A stretch of 64,000 nucleotides of DNA from JACMQX01 sp044225675 (GCA_044225675.1 JBGAIH010000010.1:1-64000); one strand, 5' to 3'. Shown: positions 43,690-54,418, counted from the stretch's first letter. Notes: generated by a model from the letters alone, not told the origin. Numbers and translations are program-made.

Positions 43690-44430
43690 TCAACGCCAGT
43701 ACGGCCGGTGATAGCCGCCGCCCGAATGGCGGACATAGCCGAAGTTCAGCGACACGCCGAGCGGCGGGTAGTAGGGTCGGTAGACCGGCGCTGCGTAGAT
43801 CGGCGCGGGGTACACGGGGGTGGTGTAGACCGGCGCGGCATAGACGACCGGCGCCTGCTGGACGTAGGTCGTGGTCTGCTGCACGGCCGGCGGGGCGTAG
43901 GCCGGCTCGATCTGCGAGGTGGGCGCGAGCGGGGGCACGGTGCCGCCCACGGGCGTGACCTGCAGGCGCACGTACGGGCCCGGGTCGTTGGGCATCTGCA
44001 CGGTGTATTGGCGGCCGCCGTATTCGTAGACCACGTTGTAGGCCACGGTGCGGTTTTCGTAGAAGGTCTGGGTGGTGCATTGCTGCACGTTCTCGACCTG
44101 CGTGCCACGGTTGCCCTCGATGTTGTTGCCGAGGATGGCCCCGCCCAGGATGCCCAGTGCGGTGGCCGCTGCACGGCCGCTGCCCTGGCCCACGCCATTG
44201 CCCAGCGCACCGCCGGCGATCGCACCCATCACGGCGCCGGCGCCCGACGGGCCGGAGGGCGTGGCGACCTGCGCGGTGTTGCACACCTGGCGCGGCACGC
44301 CGACCTGCTGGATCACGGGGGTGGTGGAGATGACGCGGCCGACTTCCTGCGGCGTGCCCTGGGCCCAGGCGGCAGAGCCGGCACCGGCCAGACTGGCCAG
44401 GGCGAGGGTGGAGAGAAGGGCTGTTTTCAT
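43690..44430 (-). CDS. Exported glycine-zipper (2TM) protein with Tyr/Pro-rich tail
   Basis: A 246-aa protein with a signal peptide (residues 1-23, ending AAWAQ), a glycine-zipper segment (GAGAVMGAIAGGALGNGVGQG, GILGGAILGNNIEGNRG), then a Tyr/Pro/Val-rich repetitive tail with APVY- and TPVY-like repeats. Glycine-zipper 2TM proteins are outer-membrane or envelope proteins of unknown function, often linked to stress. It has its own promoter (44462-44490) and terminator, so it is monocistronic. Confidence 0.85.
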   Translation of the reverse strand: MKTALLSTLALASLAGAGSAAWAQGTPQEVGRVISTTPVIQQVGVPRQVCNTAQVATPSGPSGAGAVMGAIAGGALGNGVGQGSGRAAATALGILGGAILGNNIEGNRGTQVENVQQCTTQTFYENRTVAYNVVYEYGGRQYTVQMPNDPGPYVRLQVTPVGGTVPPLAPTSQIEPAYAPPAVQQTTTYVQQAPVVYAAPVYTTPVYPAPIYAAPVYRPYYPPLGVSLNFGYVRHSGGGYHRPYWR

Positions 44431-44461
44431 GAGAGAACCTTTCCAGGACTGGAATGCCCAA

Positions 44462-44490
44462 ATTTTAGGCACGTTGGCCCGCCGATCCAA
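44462..44490 (-). promoter_or_regulatory. Sigma-70 promoter of the glycine-zipper gene
   Basis: On the minus strand TTGGAT (44485-44490) and TAAAAT (44462-44467) are separated by 17 bp, ending 31 bp before the ATG at 44430. GGAAAGG serves as ribosome-binding site. Confidence 0.65.
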
Positions 44491-44646
44491 GCGGGTGCGG
44501 GTAAAGCACGTGTAAAAAGCCGGGCTCTTAAGCGCGGCGTCAGTTTGCGGCCCGAAAGCACGCCGGTGGGGTTGTACCGGCGGGGTTGTGCAAAGTCTTT
44601 TGCGCCGACGATTTTGCGCCAATGGTGCCGCTGAAGGGCTCCGCCC

Positions 44647-45003
44647 TCAGACGAGCCCTTCCCACAGTGGGGCATCGAAGCCCACGGTGATGCGGCCGTC
44701 CGGCCATTCGACGACCGGGCGCTTGATCACGCTGGCATGGGCCTGCAGCAGCGCATGGGCGCTGGCGCTGTCGCTGACCCGGGCCTGTACGTCGGGTGCC
44801 AGTTGCCGCCAGGCAGTGCCCTTGCGGTTGACCAGCTTTTCCCAGCCGGCCGACGCCAGCCAGGCGTCCAGCCGCGCGGCGGGCACGCCTTCTTTCTTGA
44901 AGTCGTGGAAGCGCACGTTCACGCCGTGATCGGCGAGCCAGGCGCGCGCCTTCTTCACGGTGTCGCAGTTGGGAATGCCGTAGAGGGTGACGGAGGTGCT
45001 CAT
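44647..45003 (-). CDS. ArsC/Spx-family reductase (YffB-like)
   Basis: A 118-aa thioredoxin-fold protein. It starts with TLYGIPNCDTVKKARAWLADHGVNV, with a single active-site Cys at the CDT position, and has KRPVVEWPDGRITVGFD near the C terminus, matching the YffB branch of the ArsC family (arsenate reductase-like but without proven arsenate activity). The ATG at 45003 is used; ATG at 45012 would add three residues. The 216-bp region downstream toward the glycine-zipper gene holds that gene's promoter and nothing else recognisable. Confidence 0.9.
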   Translation of the reverse strand: MSTSVTLYGIPNCDTVKKARAWLADHGVNVRFHDFKKEGVPAARLDAWLASAGWEKLVNRKGTAWRQLAPDVQARVSDSASAHALLQAHASVIKRPVVEWPDGRITVGFDAPLWEGLV

Positions 45004-45117
45004 GCCGCGCATCATGCCAGCCTCCGCGCGCGAAGGCGGCGGGCCGGCGCACCGCCCCTGCGCCCAGGCGGGGCAGGGCGGCTGGGCGACAATCGGCCTC
45101 CTTCGACCCTCACCCAC

Positions 45118-46413
45118 ATGAAAACCCTCCAGGACTGGCTGGCGCATTGCGAGCGCCTGCACCCCACCAGCATCGACATGGGCCTCGGCCGCGTCCAGGC
45201 CGTGGCCGACCGCATGGGCCTTCGCTTCGACTGCCCGGTCATCACCGTCGCCGGCACCAACGGCAAGGGCTCGACCTGCGCCATGCTCGAGGCCATTGCG
45301 ATGCAGTCAGGCTATCGCACCGGCGTGTACACCTCGCCGCATCTGGTGCATTTCGAGGAGCGCTGCCGCATCCACGGCGAAAGCGCGCCGGCCGAGGCGC
45401 TGGCGGCGCACTTCGAGCGGGTGGAGGCGGTGCGCGGCGAGGTGTCGCTCACCTACTTCGAATTCTCCACGCTGGCGATCCTGAGCCTGATGGCGGCGTC
45501 CGGCCTTGACGTGGCGATCCTGGAGGTGGGCCTGGGCGGGCGGCTCGACGCGGTCAACATCATCGACACCGACTGCGCCGTGATCACCAGCATCGCGCTC
45601 GACCACATGGAGTTCCTCGGCCCCGACCGTGAAAGCATCGGCCGCGAGAAGGCCGGCATCCTGCGCACCGGCCGGCCCGCGATCGTGAGCGACCCCCTGC
45701 CGCCGCAAAGCGTGATCGACCGCGCCACCGAGATTGGCGCGGACCTGTGGCGCTTCGGCGTGGACTTCAACTTCTCGGGCGACAAGCTGCAGTGGAACTG
45801 GGCCGGGCGCGGGCGGCGCTACGCGGGCCTGGCCTATCCGGCACTGCGCGGTGCCAACCAGCTCATCAACGCCTCGGGCGTGCTCGCTGCCCTGGCGGCG
45901 CTGCGCGAGCGCCTGCCGGTGACGGCGCAGGCCGTGCGCAACGGCCTTGCGCTCGTCGAGCTGCCCGGGCGCTTCCAGATCGTGCCGGGCGAGCCGGCCC
46001 TGGTGCTGGACGTCGCGCACAACCCGCATTCGGTGGCCGCACTCACCGAAAACCTCGACGCCATGGGCTTCTTCCCGGTCACCCATGGCGTCTTCGGCGC
46101 CATGGCCGACAAGGACCTCGACGCCATGTTCGAGCGCATCGGCCCGCTGGTCGACCGCTGGTACTTCACCGACCTGCCGCTCAAGCGGGCCGAGAGCGCG
46201 GCCGGCCTGCTGGCCCGCTGGCGCGCGCGCAATCCGCGCAAGGACGCCTCGGGCAGCACGCATGCCAGCCCGCGCGAGGCGCTGGCCGCAGCGGTGGCCG
46301 CTGCGAACCCCACTGATAGAATCGTCGTCTTCGGATCGTTCTACACGGTGGGTGGCGTCTTGCAGGACGGCATTCCCCGTCTTGGCGCCAGACACCTGAA
46401 TCCTCAAGCCTGA
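45118..46413 (+). CDS. folC: Bifunctional folylpolyglutamate/dihydrofolate synthase
   Basis: Adds glutamate to dihydropteroate and tetrahydrofolate. The 431-aa Mur-ligase-family protein has the P-loop GTNGKGST at residues 46-53, SPHLVHFEERCRI, GLGGRLDAVN and LDVAHNPHS. It opens a conserved Burkholderiales block: folC, SPOR protein, cvpA, purF, metZ. Confidence 0.95.
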   Translation: MKTLQDWLAHCERLHPTSIDMGLGRVQAVADRMGLRFDCPVITVAGTNGKGSTCAMLEAIAMQSGYRTGVYTSPHLVHFEERCRIHGESAPAEALAAHFERVEAVRGEVSLTYFEFSTLAILSLMAASGLDVAILEVGLGGRLDAVNIIDTDCAVITSIALDHMEFLGPDRESIGREKAGILRTGRPAIVSDPLPPQSVIDRATEIGADLWRFGVDFNFSGDKLQWNWAGRGRRYAGLAYPALRGANQLINASGVLAALAALRERLPVTAQAVRNGLALVELPGRFQIVPGEPALVLDVAHNPHSVAALTENLDAMGFFPVTHGVFGAMADKDLDAMFERIGPLVDRWYFTDLPLKRAESAAGLLARWRARNPRKDASGSTHASPREALAAAVAAANPTDRIVVFGSFYTVGGVLQDGIPRLGARHLNPQA

Positions 46414-46432
46414 GCCCGCGAGCCTCGAACCC

Positions 46433-47305
46433 ATGGCCTTATTCAAGTTCCGCAAAGGTGACGACGACAGGATGGCCGCCGCGGCGCAGCCCGAAAGCGT
46501 CGAGGTTCTGCGCAAGCGCGCCAGGCACCGGCTGATCGGCGCGGCGGTGCTCGTGCTGGTGGCGGTGATCGGCTTTCCGATCCTGTTCGACACGCAGCCC
46601 CGTCCCATCGCCGTCGACATCCCGATCGAGATCCCCGACCGCAGCGCGACGAAGCCGCTGGCCCTGCCCGCGCCTTCTGCCGCCACGGTGTCTTCGGCGC
46701 CGTCCAGCGGCCCGTCCGTCGCCGGACCTGCCACCCCTTCTGCTGCTCCTGTCGCAAGCCAACCCGCTCCGGCCCCCGCCGTTGCGCAGGCCCCGGCCGA
46801 GCCGGTGCGGCCCGCCGCCTCCGCCGCGCAGGCCGGCAAGGTCGCCACCGCCGCCAGCCTCGACGCCAGGGAGCAGGTGATCAGCGACAAGGCCTCCAAG
46901 GCCGAGTCGAAGCCCGCCGCCAAACCCGATGCTGCCAAACCCGAAGCCGCCAAGCCGGCCACCGCCGCGCCGGCCACCGCAGCGGCGCCGACCAGGCCCG
47001 ACGACGGCGCACGCGCCAAGGCGCTGCTCGAAGGCAAACCGGTCGAGCTTGCCGCCGCCAGGCCGGCCGCTGCAGAGGGCCGCTTCGTCGTGCAGTTCGG
47101 CGCCTTCTCCGACAACGCCAAGGCCCAGGAGGCGCGCCACAAGGTCGAGCGCGCCGGGCTCAAGACTTACGTGCACGTCGCTGAAACCAAGGACGGCAAG
47201 CGCATCCGGGTCCGGGTCGGCCCCTTTGCCAACCGGGCAGACGCCGAGAAAGCCGCCAGCAAGATCAAGGGGCTGGATTTGCCGGCCAACATCCTCACCT
47301 TGTAA
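46433..47305 (+). CDS. SPOR-domain (DedD-like) membrane protein
   Basis: A 290-aa cell-division-type protein: short cytoplasmic N terminus, one transmembrane helix at residues 34-52 (LIGAAVLVLVAVIGFPILF), a long Pro/Ala/Lys-rich periplasmic linker (about 60-205), and a C-terminal SPOR domain (about 216-290, FVVQFGAFSDNAKAQEARHKVERAG, VRVGPFANRADAEKAASKI) that binds denuded peptidoglycan at the septum. It lies between folC and cvpA. Confidence 0.9.
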   Translation: MALFKFRKGDDDRMAAAAQPESVEVLRKRARHRLIGAAVLVLVAVIGFPILFDTQPRPIAVDIPIEIPDRSATKPLALPAPSAATVSSAPSSGPSVAGPATPSAAPVASQPAPAPAVAQAPAEPVRPAASAAQAGKVATAASLDAREQVISDKASKAESKPAAKPDAAKPEAAKPATAAPATAAAPTRPDDGARAKALLEGKPVELAAARPAAAEGRFVVQFGAFSDNAKAQEARHKVERAGLKTYVHVAETKDGKRIRVRVGPFANRADAEKAASKIKGLDLPANILTL

Positions 47306-47320
47306 GGGTGGGGAGGCAGC

Positions 47321-47805
47321 ATGGCCGCGCTCGACTGGATTTTTGCGGCCGTGCTGCTCGCGTCAATGCTGCTGGGAGCCTGGCGCGGTCTGGTGTACGA
47401 GGTGATGTCGGTGATCGGCTGGATCGCGGCCTTCATCCTGGCGCAGTGGTTTGCGCCCGAGGTCGCGGCCCGGCTGCCCATGGGCTCGGCGGCGCAGCCG
47501 CTGCGGATCGCGGCGGGCTTTGTGGTGGTGTTCGTGGCGGTGGCGTTCGCCGGCGGGCTGCTGGCCTTCGTGACCAAGAAGCTGGTCGAGGCCGTGGGCC
47601 TGCGGCCGGTGGACCGCACGCTGGGGGCGGCCTTCGGCCTGGTGCGCGGCGTCGTGCTGCTGCTGGCTGCGGCCGTGGTGGTGGAGATGACGGCCTTTAG
47701 AACAAGCGATGAGTGGCAGGAGTCAAAAGGCGCTGCCGTCCTGACGGTGGCACTCAAGGGTTTGAAGCCGGTTCTGCCGGAGCAGTTTGGAAGGTACCTA
47801 CCGTA

Positions 47806-47806
<1 letters not shown>
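47321..47806 (+). CDS. cvpA: CvpA-family membrane protein
   Basis: A 161-aa inner-membrane protein with four hydrophobic segments (about 2-20, 28-46, 62-84, 103-124). The sequence contains LGAWRGLVYEVMSVIGWIAAF, ending near residue 39, which is characteristic of CvpA (colicin V production protein). Its stop (TAATG) overlaps the purF start, so the two are coupled, as in most proteobacteria. Confidence 0.92.
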
Positions 47807-49311
<1,505 letters not shown>

Positions 49312-49315
49312 GCCC

Positions 49316-50542
49316 GTGAGCAGCAGCAGCCGACTGCCCGAAGGGCTGGCCCTGGACACGCTGGCCGTGCGCACGGCCGTGGACAAGAGCCAGCACGGCG
49401 AGAACTCCGAGGCCCTGTATCTCACCAGCAGCTTCGTGCAGCCCGACGCGGCCACTGCCGCGCGCCGCTTTGCCAACGAGGAAGAGGGCTACATCTACTC
49501 GCGCTTTTCCAATCCCACGGTCGCGAGCATGGAGCAGCGGCTGGCCGCGCTCGAAGGCACCGAGGCGGCCATCGGCACCTCCAGCGGCATGGCGGCCATC
49601 CTGCTGCTGTGCATGGGCCTGCTCAAGGCGGGCGACCACGTGGTCTGCTCGCACAGCGTGTTCGGCTCCACCATCAAGCTCATTGCAGGCGAGTTCGGCA
49701 AGTTCGGTGTGCAGAGCACCTTCGTCTCGCAGACCGACGTGGCGCAGTGGCAGGCCGCAGTGCAGCCCAACACGCGGCTCTTCTTTGCCGAGACGCCTAC
49801 CAACCCGCTCACCGAGATCTGCGACATCCGCGCGTTGGCCGACGTGGCGCATGCCGCCTGCGCCCTGCTCGCCGTGGACAACTGCTTCTGCTCGCCTGCG
49901 CTGCAGCAGCCGGCGCGCTTCGGCGCTGACCTGATCATCCATTCGGGCACCAAATACCTCGACGGCCAGGGCCGCGTCGTGGCCGGCGCGATCTGCGGTC
50001 CCAAGAAGCTCATCGACGAGAAGTTCATTCCCGTCATGCGCAGTGCCGGCATGACCCTGTCGGCCTTCAACGCCTGGGTCGTGCTCAAGGGCATGGAGAC
50101 GCTTGCCATCCGCATGGAGGCGCAGTGCCGCCGGGCGCTGGAGCTGGCCACCTGGCTTGAGGCGCATCCGCGCGTCGCCCGCGTGTACTACCCGGGCCTG
50201 CCCTCGCACCCGCAGCATGCGCTGGCCATGGCGCAGCAAAGCGGGCAGGGGGGCGCCGTGGTGTCGTTCGACGTCGTCGGCCAGGGTCCCGATCAGGCCC
50301 GCCGCAATGCCTTCCATGTGATCGACAGCACGCGCGTGTGCTCCATCACCGCCAACCTCGGCGACACCAAGACCACCATCACCCACCCGGCCAGCACCTC
50401 GCATGGCCGCCTCACCGAAGCGCAGCGCCAGGCCGCCGGCATCCAGCAGGGGCTCATCCGCGTGGCCGTCGGCCTTGACGCCGTGGCCGACCTGCAGGCC
50501 GACCTCGCGCGCGGCCTCGACTCGCTTGCCCTGGAACCATGA
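49316..50542 (+). CDS. metZ: O-succinylhomoserine sulfhydrylase
   Basis: PLP enzyme making homocysteine from O-succinylhomoserine and sulfide, bypassing cystathionine. The 408-aa Cys/Met-metabolism-family protein has YIYSRFSNPTVASMEQRLA, the FAETPTNPL segment and SGTKYLDGQGRVVAGA (PLP-lysine). The start is GTG at 49316 with AGGAGG nine bases upstream. It sits directly after purF and overlaps gltX by 4 bp. Confidence 0.94.
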   Translation: MSSSSRLPEGLALDTLAVRTAVDKSQHGENSEALYLTSSFVQPDAATAARRFANEEEGYIYSRFSNPTVASMEQRLAALEGTEAAIGTSSGMAAILLLCMGLLKAGDHVVCSHSVFGSTIKLIAGEFGKFGVQSTFVSQTDVAQWQAAVQPNTRLFFAETPTNPLTEICDIRALADVAHAACALLAVDNCFCSPALQQPARFGADLIIHSGTKYLDGQGRVVAGAICGPKKLIDEKFIPVMRSAGMTLSAFNAWVVLKGMETLAIRMEAQCRRALELATWLEAHPRVARVYYPGLPSHPQHALAMAQQSGQGGAVVSFDVVGQGPDQARRNAFHVIDSTRVCSITANLGDTKTTITHPASTSHGRLTEAQRQAAGIQQGLIRVAVGLDAVADLQADLARGLDSLALEP

Positions 50543-51954
50543 AAACCCGCACCCGCTTCGCCCCATCGCCCACCGGCTTCATCCACCTGGGCAACATCCG
50601 CTCGGCCCTCTACCCCTGGGCCTTCGCCCGCTCGACCGGCGGCGACTTCATCCTGCGCATCGAGGACACCGACGTCGAGCGCTCGTCGCAGGCGGCGGTG
50701 GACGTCATCATCGAAGGCATGGCCTGGCTGGGCCTGAACCACGACGAAGGCCCGTTCTACCAGATGCAGCGCATGGACCGCTACAAGGAAGTGCTCGCGC
50801 AGATGGTGCGCGACGGCCTGGTCTACCCCTGCTACATGAGCGTGGAAGAACTCGACGCCCTGCGCGAGCGGCAGATGGACAACAAGGAAAAGCCCCGCTA
50901 CGACGGCACCTGGCGCCCCGCGCCCGGCAAGACCCTGCCGCCCGTGCCCGAGGGCGTCAAGCCCGTGCTGCGCTTCATGAACCCGCAGGGCGGCAGCGTG
51001 GTCTGGGACGACAAGGTCAAGGGCCGCATCGAGATCAGCAACGACGAACTCGACGACCTCGTCATCGCGCGGCCCGACGGCACGCCCACCTACAACTTCT
51101 GCGTCGTCGTCGACGACATCGACATGGGCATGACCCACGTCATCCGCGGCGACGACCACGTCAACAACACGCCGCGGCAGATCAACATCTTCCGCGCGCT
51201 CGGCAAGGAGCCGCCGGTCTATGCCCACCTGCCCACGGTGCTGACCGAGATCGTCGACGAAAACGGCGAGAAGCACGTCGCCAAGATGAGCAAGCGCAAC
51301 GGCGCCAAGGCCGTCACCGCCTACCGCGACGAGGGCTACCTGCCCGAGGCCATGGTCAACTACCTGGCGCGCCTGGGCTGGAGCCATGGCGACGACGAGA
51401 TCTTCACGCGCGAGCAGTTTCTGCAATGGTTCAACCTCGACCACCTGGGCAAGAGCGCCGCGCAGTTCGACGAAGCCAAGCTGCGCTGGGTCAATGCCCA
51501 GCACCTCAAGGCCATGGCGGGCGACGCGCTCGCGCCGCTGGTGGCGCAGCAGCTCGGCAAGCGCGGCATCAGCGCCGACGCGCGCCTGCCGGCCCTGTGC
51601 GACCTGTTCAAGGACCGCTGCGACACCACCGTGGCGCTGGCCGACTGGGCCGCGCGCTTCTATGGCCCGGTGCAGCCTTCGGCCGAGGAGCGCGCCCAGC
51701 ATGTCACCGATGCCGTGCGCCCCGCCGTCGCCGCACTGGCGCAGGCGCTGGAGGCCCTGCACGGCAGCGCGTGGACCAGGGACGCGATTGCCGCCGCCAT
51801 CAAGGACACGCTCAAGGCCACGGGCCTCAAGATGCCGCAGCTTGCCATGCCGGTGCGCGTGCTGGTGATGGGCACGGCGCAGACGCCGTCGCTCGACGCG
51901 GTGCTCGCGCTCTGCGATCAGACAACAGTTTTGGAGAGATTGCAGGCAGCCTGA
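50539..51954 (+). CDS. gltX: Glutamyl-tRNA synthetase
   Basis: Charges tRNA-Glu. The 471-aa class I synthetase has the HIGH-type motif in FAPSPTGFIHLGNIRSALY (His16-Leu-Gly-Asn19) and KMSKR at 249-253. The ATG at 50539 overlaps the metZ stop. A tRNA-Ala-tRNA-Glu-tRNA-Asp operon starts 74 bp downstream, so the synthetase and its tRNA are neighbours. Confidence 0.97.
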   Translation: MKTRTRFAPSPTGFIHLGNIRSALYPWAFARSTGGDFILRIEDTDVERSSQAAVDVIIEGMAWLGLNHDEGPFYQMQRMDRYKEVLAQMVRDGLVYPCYMSVEELDALRERQMDNKEKPRYDGTWRPAPGKTLPPVPEGVKPVLRFMNPQGGSVVWDDKVKGRIEISNDELDDLVIARPDGTPTYNFCVVVDDIDMGMTHVIRGDDHVNNTPRQINIFRALGKEPPVYAHLPTVLTEIVDENGEKHVAKMSKRNGAKAVTAYRDEGYLPEAMVNYLARLGWSHGDDEIFTREQFLQWFNLDHLGKSAAQFDEAKLRWVNAQHLKAMAGDALAPLVAQQLGKRGISADARLPALCDLFKDRCDTTVALADWAARFYGPVQPSAEERAQHVTDAVRPAVAALAQALEALHGSAWTRDAIAAAIKDTLKATGLKMPQLAMPVRVLVMGTAQTPSLDAVLALCDQTTVLERLQAA

Positions 51955-51965
51955 TTTTTTCTGGC

Positions 51966-51971
51966 TATAAT
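51966..51971 (+). promoter_or_regulatory. -10 box of the Ala-Glu-Asp tRNA operon
   Basis: A perfect TATAAT with a GC-rich discriminator (GCGAGG) 57 bp before tRNA-Ala. The closest -35 candidate, TTGCAG at 51940-51945, is 20 bp away, longer than optimal. The GC-rich discriminator is typical of growth-rate-regulated stable-RNA promoters. Confidence 0.65.
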
Positions 51972-52027
51972 GCGAGGCTCGACACGAACACGTCGGCTTT
52001 GTCGCAAGGCGAAGCAGAGGTGCCAGA

Positions 52028-52103
<76 letters not shown>

Positions 52104-52138
52104 AAATTGTGTCGAGGTTGGAAAAGTCCAAAGGTTTT

Positions 52139-52214
52139 GACCCTATCGTCTAGAGGCCTAGGACATCACCCTTTCACGGTGAGTACCGGGGTTCGAATCC
52201 CCGTAGGGTCGCCA
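52139..52214 (+). tRNA. tRNA-Glu (anticodon TTC)
   Basis: A 76-nt cloverleaf with acceptor stem GACCCTA/TAGGGTC, anticodon loop CTTTCAC (anticodon TTC), T-loop TTCGAAT and encoded CCA. It starts 35 bp after tRNA-Ala. Confidence 0.96.
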
Positions 52215-52274
52215 AGTTTTGTGGCACTTGGCTCAAGGCTCCGCAAGGAGGCAAGAGCGAAAGTCACACCGACG

Positions 52275-52351
52275 GAGTGGTAGTTCAGTCGGTTAGAATA
52301 CCGGCCTGTCACGCCGGGGGTCGCGGGTTCGAGTCCCGTCCACTCCGCCAA
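52275..52351 (+). tRNA. tRNA-Asp (anticodon GTC)
   Basis: A 77-nt cloverleaf with acceptor stem GGAGTGG/CCACTCC, anticodon stem CCGGC/GCCGG and loop CTGTCAC (anticodon GTC), T-loop TTCGAGT and encoded CCA. It is the last tRNA before the terminator and the accessory region. Confidence 0.96.
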
Positions 52352-52358
52352 GTTCTGA

Positions 52359-52393
52359 AAAGGGTCAACAGTGAAAGCTGTTGGCCCTTTTTC
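52359..52393 (+). terminator. Rho-independent terminator of the tRNA operon
   Basis: AAAAGGG-T-CAACAG (52359-52372) pairs with CTGTTG-G-CCCTTTT (52379-52392) around a 6-nt loop, one T-G wobble included, and runs into five Ts. It begins 8 bp after tRNA-Asp. Confidence 0.9.
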
Positions 52394-52619
52394 TTTGTCT
52401 TGTCGCCGTCGCGCGGGCTTGCTCCTCCGTTGGCAACGCTCATTTCCTCGCTTCACAGCTGTTCAGGTTGGTATGCAGTCATGGCGCATCCATTTCTCAA
52501 TCTGGCAGCCGCTCGCACAATTTCTAAGCACACGGCCATGTTTCCGGCCCCGGTTACCATGGACGCGCAGTACGTCGACACCCTGTCGACGCCCAAGAGC
52601 AGTAACGCTGAGAGGCAGT

Positions 52620-53342
52620 ATGGAGATTCAGCGGCAAGGAGCGGCCACGCCCGAAGGGCAAGGCGTGGTGCAGGGAGAGTGGAGCGACGAGGAGCTACGC
52701 GCCAGCGTCGCTGCGTATCTCAGGATGCAGCGATCGCAACGCGACGGGCAGGGCTTCAGCAAGTCCAAGGTCTACGCTGATCTGGCTCGCCGATTCGGGC
52801 GCTCGTCCAAGGCCTACGAGTACCGAATGCAGAACATCTCGTATGTTCTCACTCTGATGGGGCGGGACTGGCTCAGCGGTTTGAAGCCAGCGCGCAATGT
52901 GGGCGCGCAGGTCGCCGAGCGGATCGAGAAAATCTTGGGTGAAATCGAGGGCCTGCCAGCGACGTCCACCGCGGGTTTCGAGCGCGCTGTGCGGAGCGCT
53001 CGTGGGCGCATGGCAGGCCCGCCCAGCGGCCGTCGAACGCCGACCAAGTCGATCCAATCCATCGCGCAGTTCCAGCGTGACCCTAGTGTCAAAGCCTGGG
53101 TTTTGGATCAGGCCCGAGGCATTTGCGAGTGTTGCGGTCAACCGGCGCCGTTTCAAAACTCCGACGATCAGCCGTTTCTGGAGGTCCATCATGTGCGCCA
53201 ACTCGCAGACGAGGGCTCGGACAGAGTCGAGAACGCTGTGGCGCTGTGTCCCAACTGCCATCGTGCGCTTCATTTCAGCCGAGACGCGAAGGCCTTGGTC
53301 GAGCGCTTGTATGGGCAGGTGGGGCGCTTGGTTCGAGAGTAG
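52620..53342 (+). CDS. HNH endonuclease (McrA-like)
   Basis: A 240-aa nuclease. The N-terminal domain (about 20-105: EWSDEELRASVAAYLRMQRS, GFSKSKVYADLARRFGRSSKAYEYRMQNISYVL, GLKPARNVG) resembles the non-catalytic domain common in HNH proteins annotated as 5-methylcytosine-specific restriction enzyme A. The C-terminal HNH/zinc domain has CECC at about residue 174, EVHHVRQLADEGSDR (catalytic His) and NAVALCPNCHRALH (His and CxxC). GAGAGG precedes the ATG at 52620. No methylase is beside it, so a stand-alone modification-dependent nuclease or a homing-type enzyme are both open. It lies directly after the tRNA-Asp terminator. Confidence 0.82.
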   Translation: MEIQRQGAATPEGQGVVQGEWSDEELRASVAAYLRMQRSQRDGQGFSKSKVYADLARRFGRSSKAYEYRMQNISYVLTLMGRDWLSGLKPARNVGAQVAERIEKILGEIEGLPATSTAGFERAVRSARGRMAGPPSGRRTPTKSIQSIAQFQRDPSVKAWVLDQARGICECCGQPAPFQNSDDQPFLEVHHVRQLADEGSDRVENAVALCPNCHRALHFSRDAKALVERLYGQVGRLVRE

Positions 53343-53723
53343 GGCGATAGGGTCGGAACCAGGAGTGGCGTTGCGATTGTCCCCGCAGGCCTAGTTCCAC
53401 CCCATCCATCCAGCCTACAGCCAAGCCTATGGCGGCTGCCTACGATTCGGGCCTTCCTTGTTCCGGGCCTGCCCGGTCATGCTTCTGCCTCGACGCCATG
53501 CAGTCCGCAGTAGTTTCATCGCCATCAGCTACCTGGCCTGTCCCTGGGCCAACCGCCAGAGGCCAAGCCGGCGCTTTGCGGCACTGCGGATCAGAACGAG
53601 CGCTTGCGCAGCGGATCGAATCGTCGCAACTGAGAGGGGACACAGCGCTGTGCGAAGCATCGCCTTAATGGACCTCACCGAAGCCCGCCTCACGTCCCTC
53701 GACGTGTCGGACGACAGTGTTTC
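53343..53723. other. Gene-poor stretch after the HNH gene
   Basis: 381 bp without a credible gene. Short ORFs exist in several frames but none has a ribosome-binding site, plausible composition or recognisable product. No tRNA fragment, terminator hairpin or long repeat was seen. It may hold decayed sequence. Confidence 0.6.
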
Positions 53724-54011
53724 ATGCACGCTGCCCTGCGCACGTTCGCTGGTGTGGCAGTGACGATCCGTGCCGAAGGCTTGGTCCGTCGCCGGGACAG
53801 TGACCCGGCCGACTACCGCGAGACCTTGACCGGCCTGCTCACGGGCCCGGAGGCCGATCTGTCGGATCCGGCGTGGACGCCAGTGCTGGCGCGGAGCTTC
53901 GATGCGATCCAGCGGGGCGATCAGGTGCTGATGGCGTTGGAGCCGGTGTTCGGCGCCGGGGTGATGATCCTCGCTGCGCGGGTTTCAGTGCAGGCGGGAG
54001 GCAGCACGTGA
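53724..54011 (+). CDS. Orphan hypothetical protein, 95 aa
   Basis: No family recognised. The protein is acidic and soluble-looking, with RRRDSDPADYRETLTGLLTGPEADL in the middle and no signal or membrane segment. ATG 53724 lacks a good ribosome-binding site; a GTG at 53754 is an alternative start, and upstream decay cannot be excluded. Its TGA overlaps the GTG start of the next gene, a sign of translational coupling and of genuine coding. Confidence 0.5.
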   Translation: MHAALRTFAGVAVTIRAEGLVRRRDSDPADYRETLTGLLTGPEADLSDPAWTPVLARSFDAIQRGDQVLMALEPVFGAGVMILAARVSVQAGGST

Positions 54012-54376
54012 GTGCCACCGTCGCCCTCGTGTCCTCACTCGACAGCCCGGCCCTTCTCGAAGCCCTGGTGCGCTGCATGCCTGTATGGATTGCCGACACC
54101 GAGGCCCACCAGGCGATGGTTGCGGCGTCTGAGGCTCGCGGCGCATCGCTGGCGTTGACTTGGTTTCCTCTGCGTGCCGGTGAGAGCGCGGCCGCTGCGG
54201 CCCTGCGCATCTGCCCGTCGCTGGACGACCACCACAACGAGCTCGCGCAGGCCGTCGGCTACCAGGCGCTCATGGTCTTTGGCGTGCCCTGCCGTGACGA
54301 TCTGCTGGCGTGCCTTGCGCCACTGGGCTTCTCCCGGGTCGAAGCCGCGCCTTTCGGCTTCACCGCAGTCAAGTAA
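54008..54376 (+). CDS. Orphan hypothetical protein, 122 aa
   Basis: Begins at GTG 54008 inside the stop codon of the previous gene. Sequence landmarks are SSLDSPALLEALVRCMPVW, then DDHHNELAQAVGYQALMVFG and a C-terminal GFSRVEAAPFGF. No family or motif recognised; no signal peptide. With the upstream gene it forms a two-gene unit found between the HNH nuclease and the ArsR cassette. Confidence 0.55.
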   Translation: MSATVALVSSLDSPALLEALVRCMPVWIADTEAHQAMVAASEARGASLALTWFPLRAGESAAAAALRICPSLDDHHNELAQAVGYQALMVFGVPCRDDLLACLAPLGFSRVEAAPFGFTAVK

Positions 54377-54418
54377 CCCGCTCCCGCCACACCGCCCTCC
54401 CACAGCAAACAAATAAAT

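Noticed and set aside
52620..53342. Complete restriction-modification system at the HNH gene
   Set aside because: No methyltransferase or specificity gene is nearby, so only a stand-alone nuclease is called.
53429..53763. Short plus-strand ORFs in the gene-poor stretch
   Set aside because: No ribosome-binding site, overlapping in several frames, biased composition and no recognisable domain.
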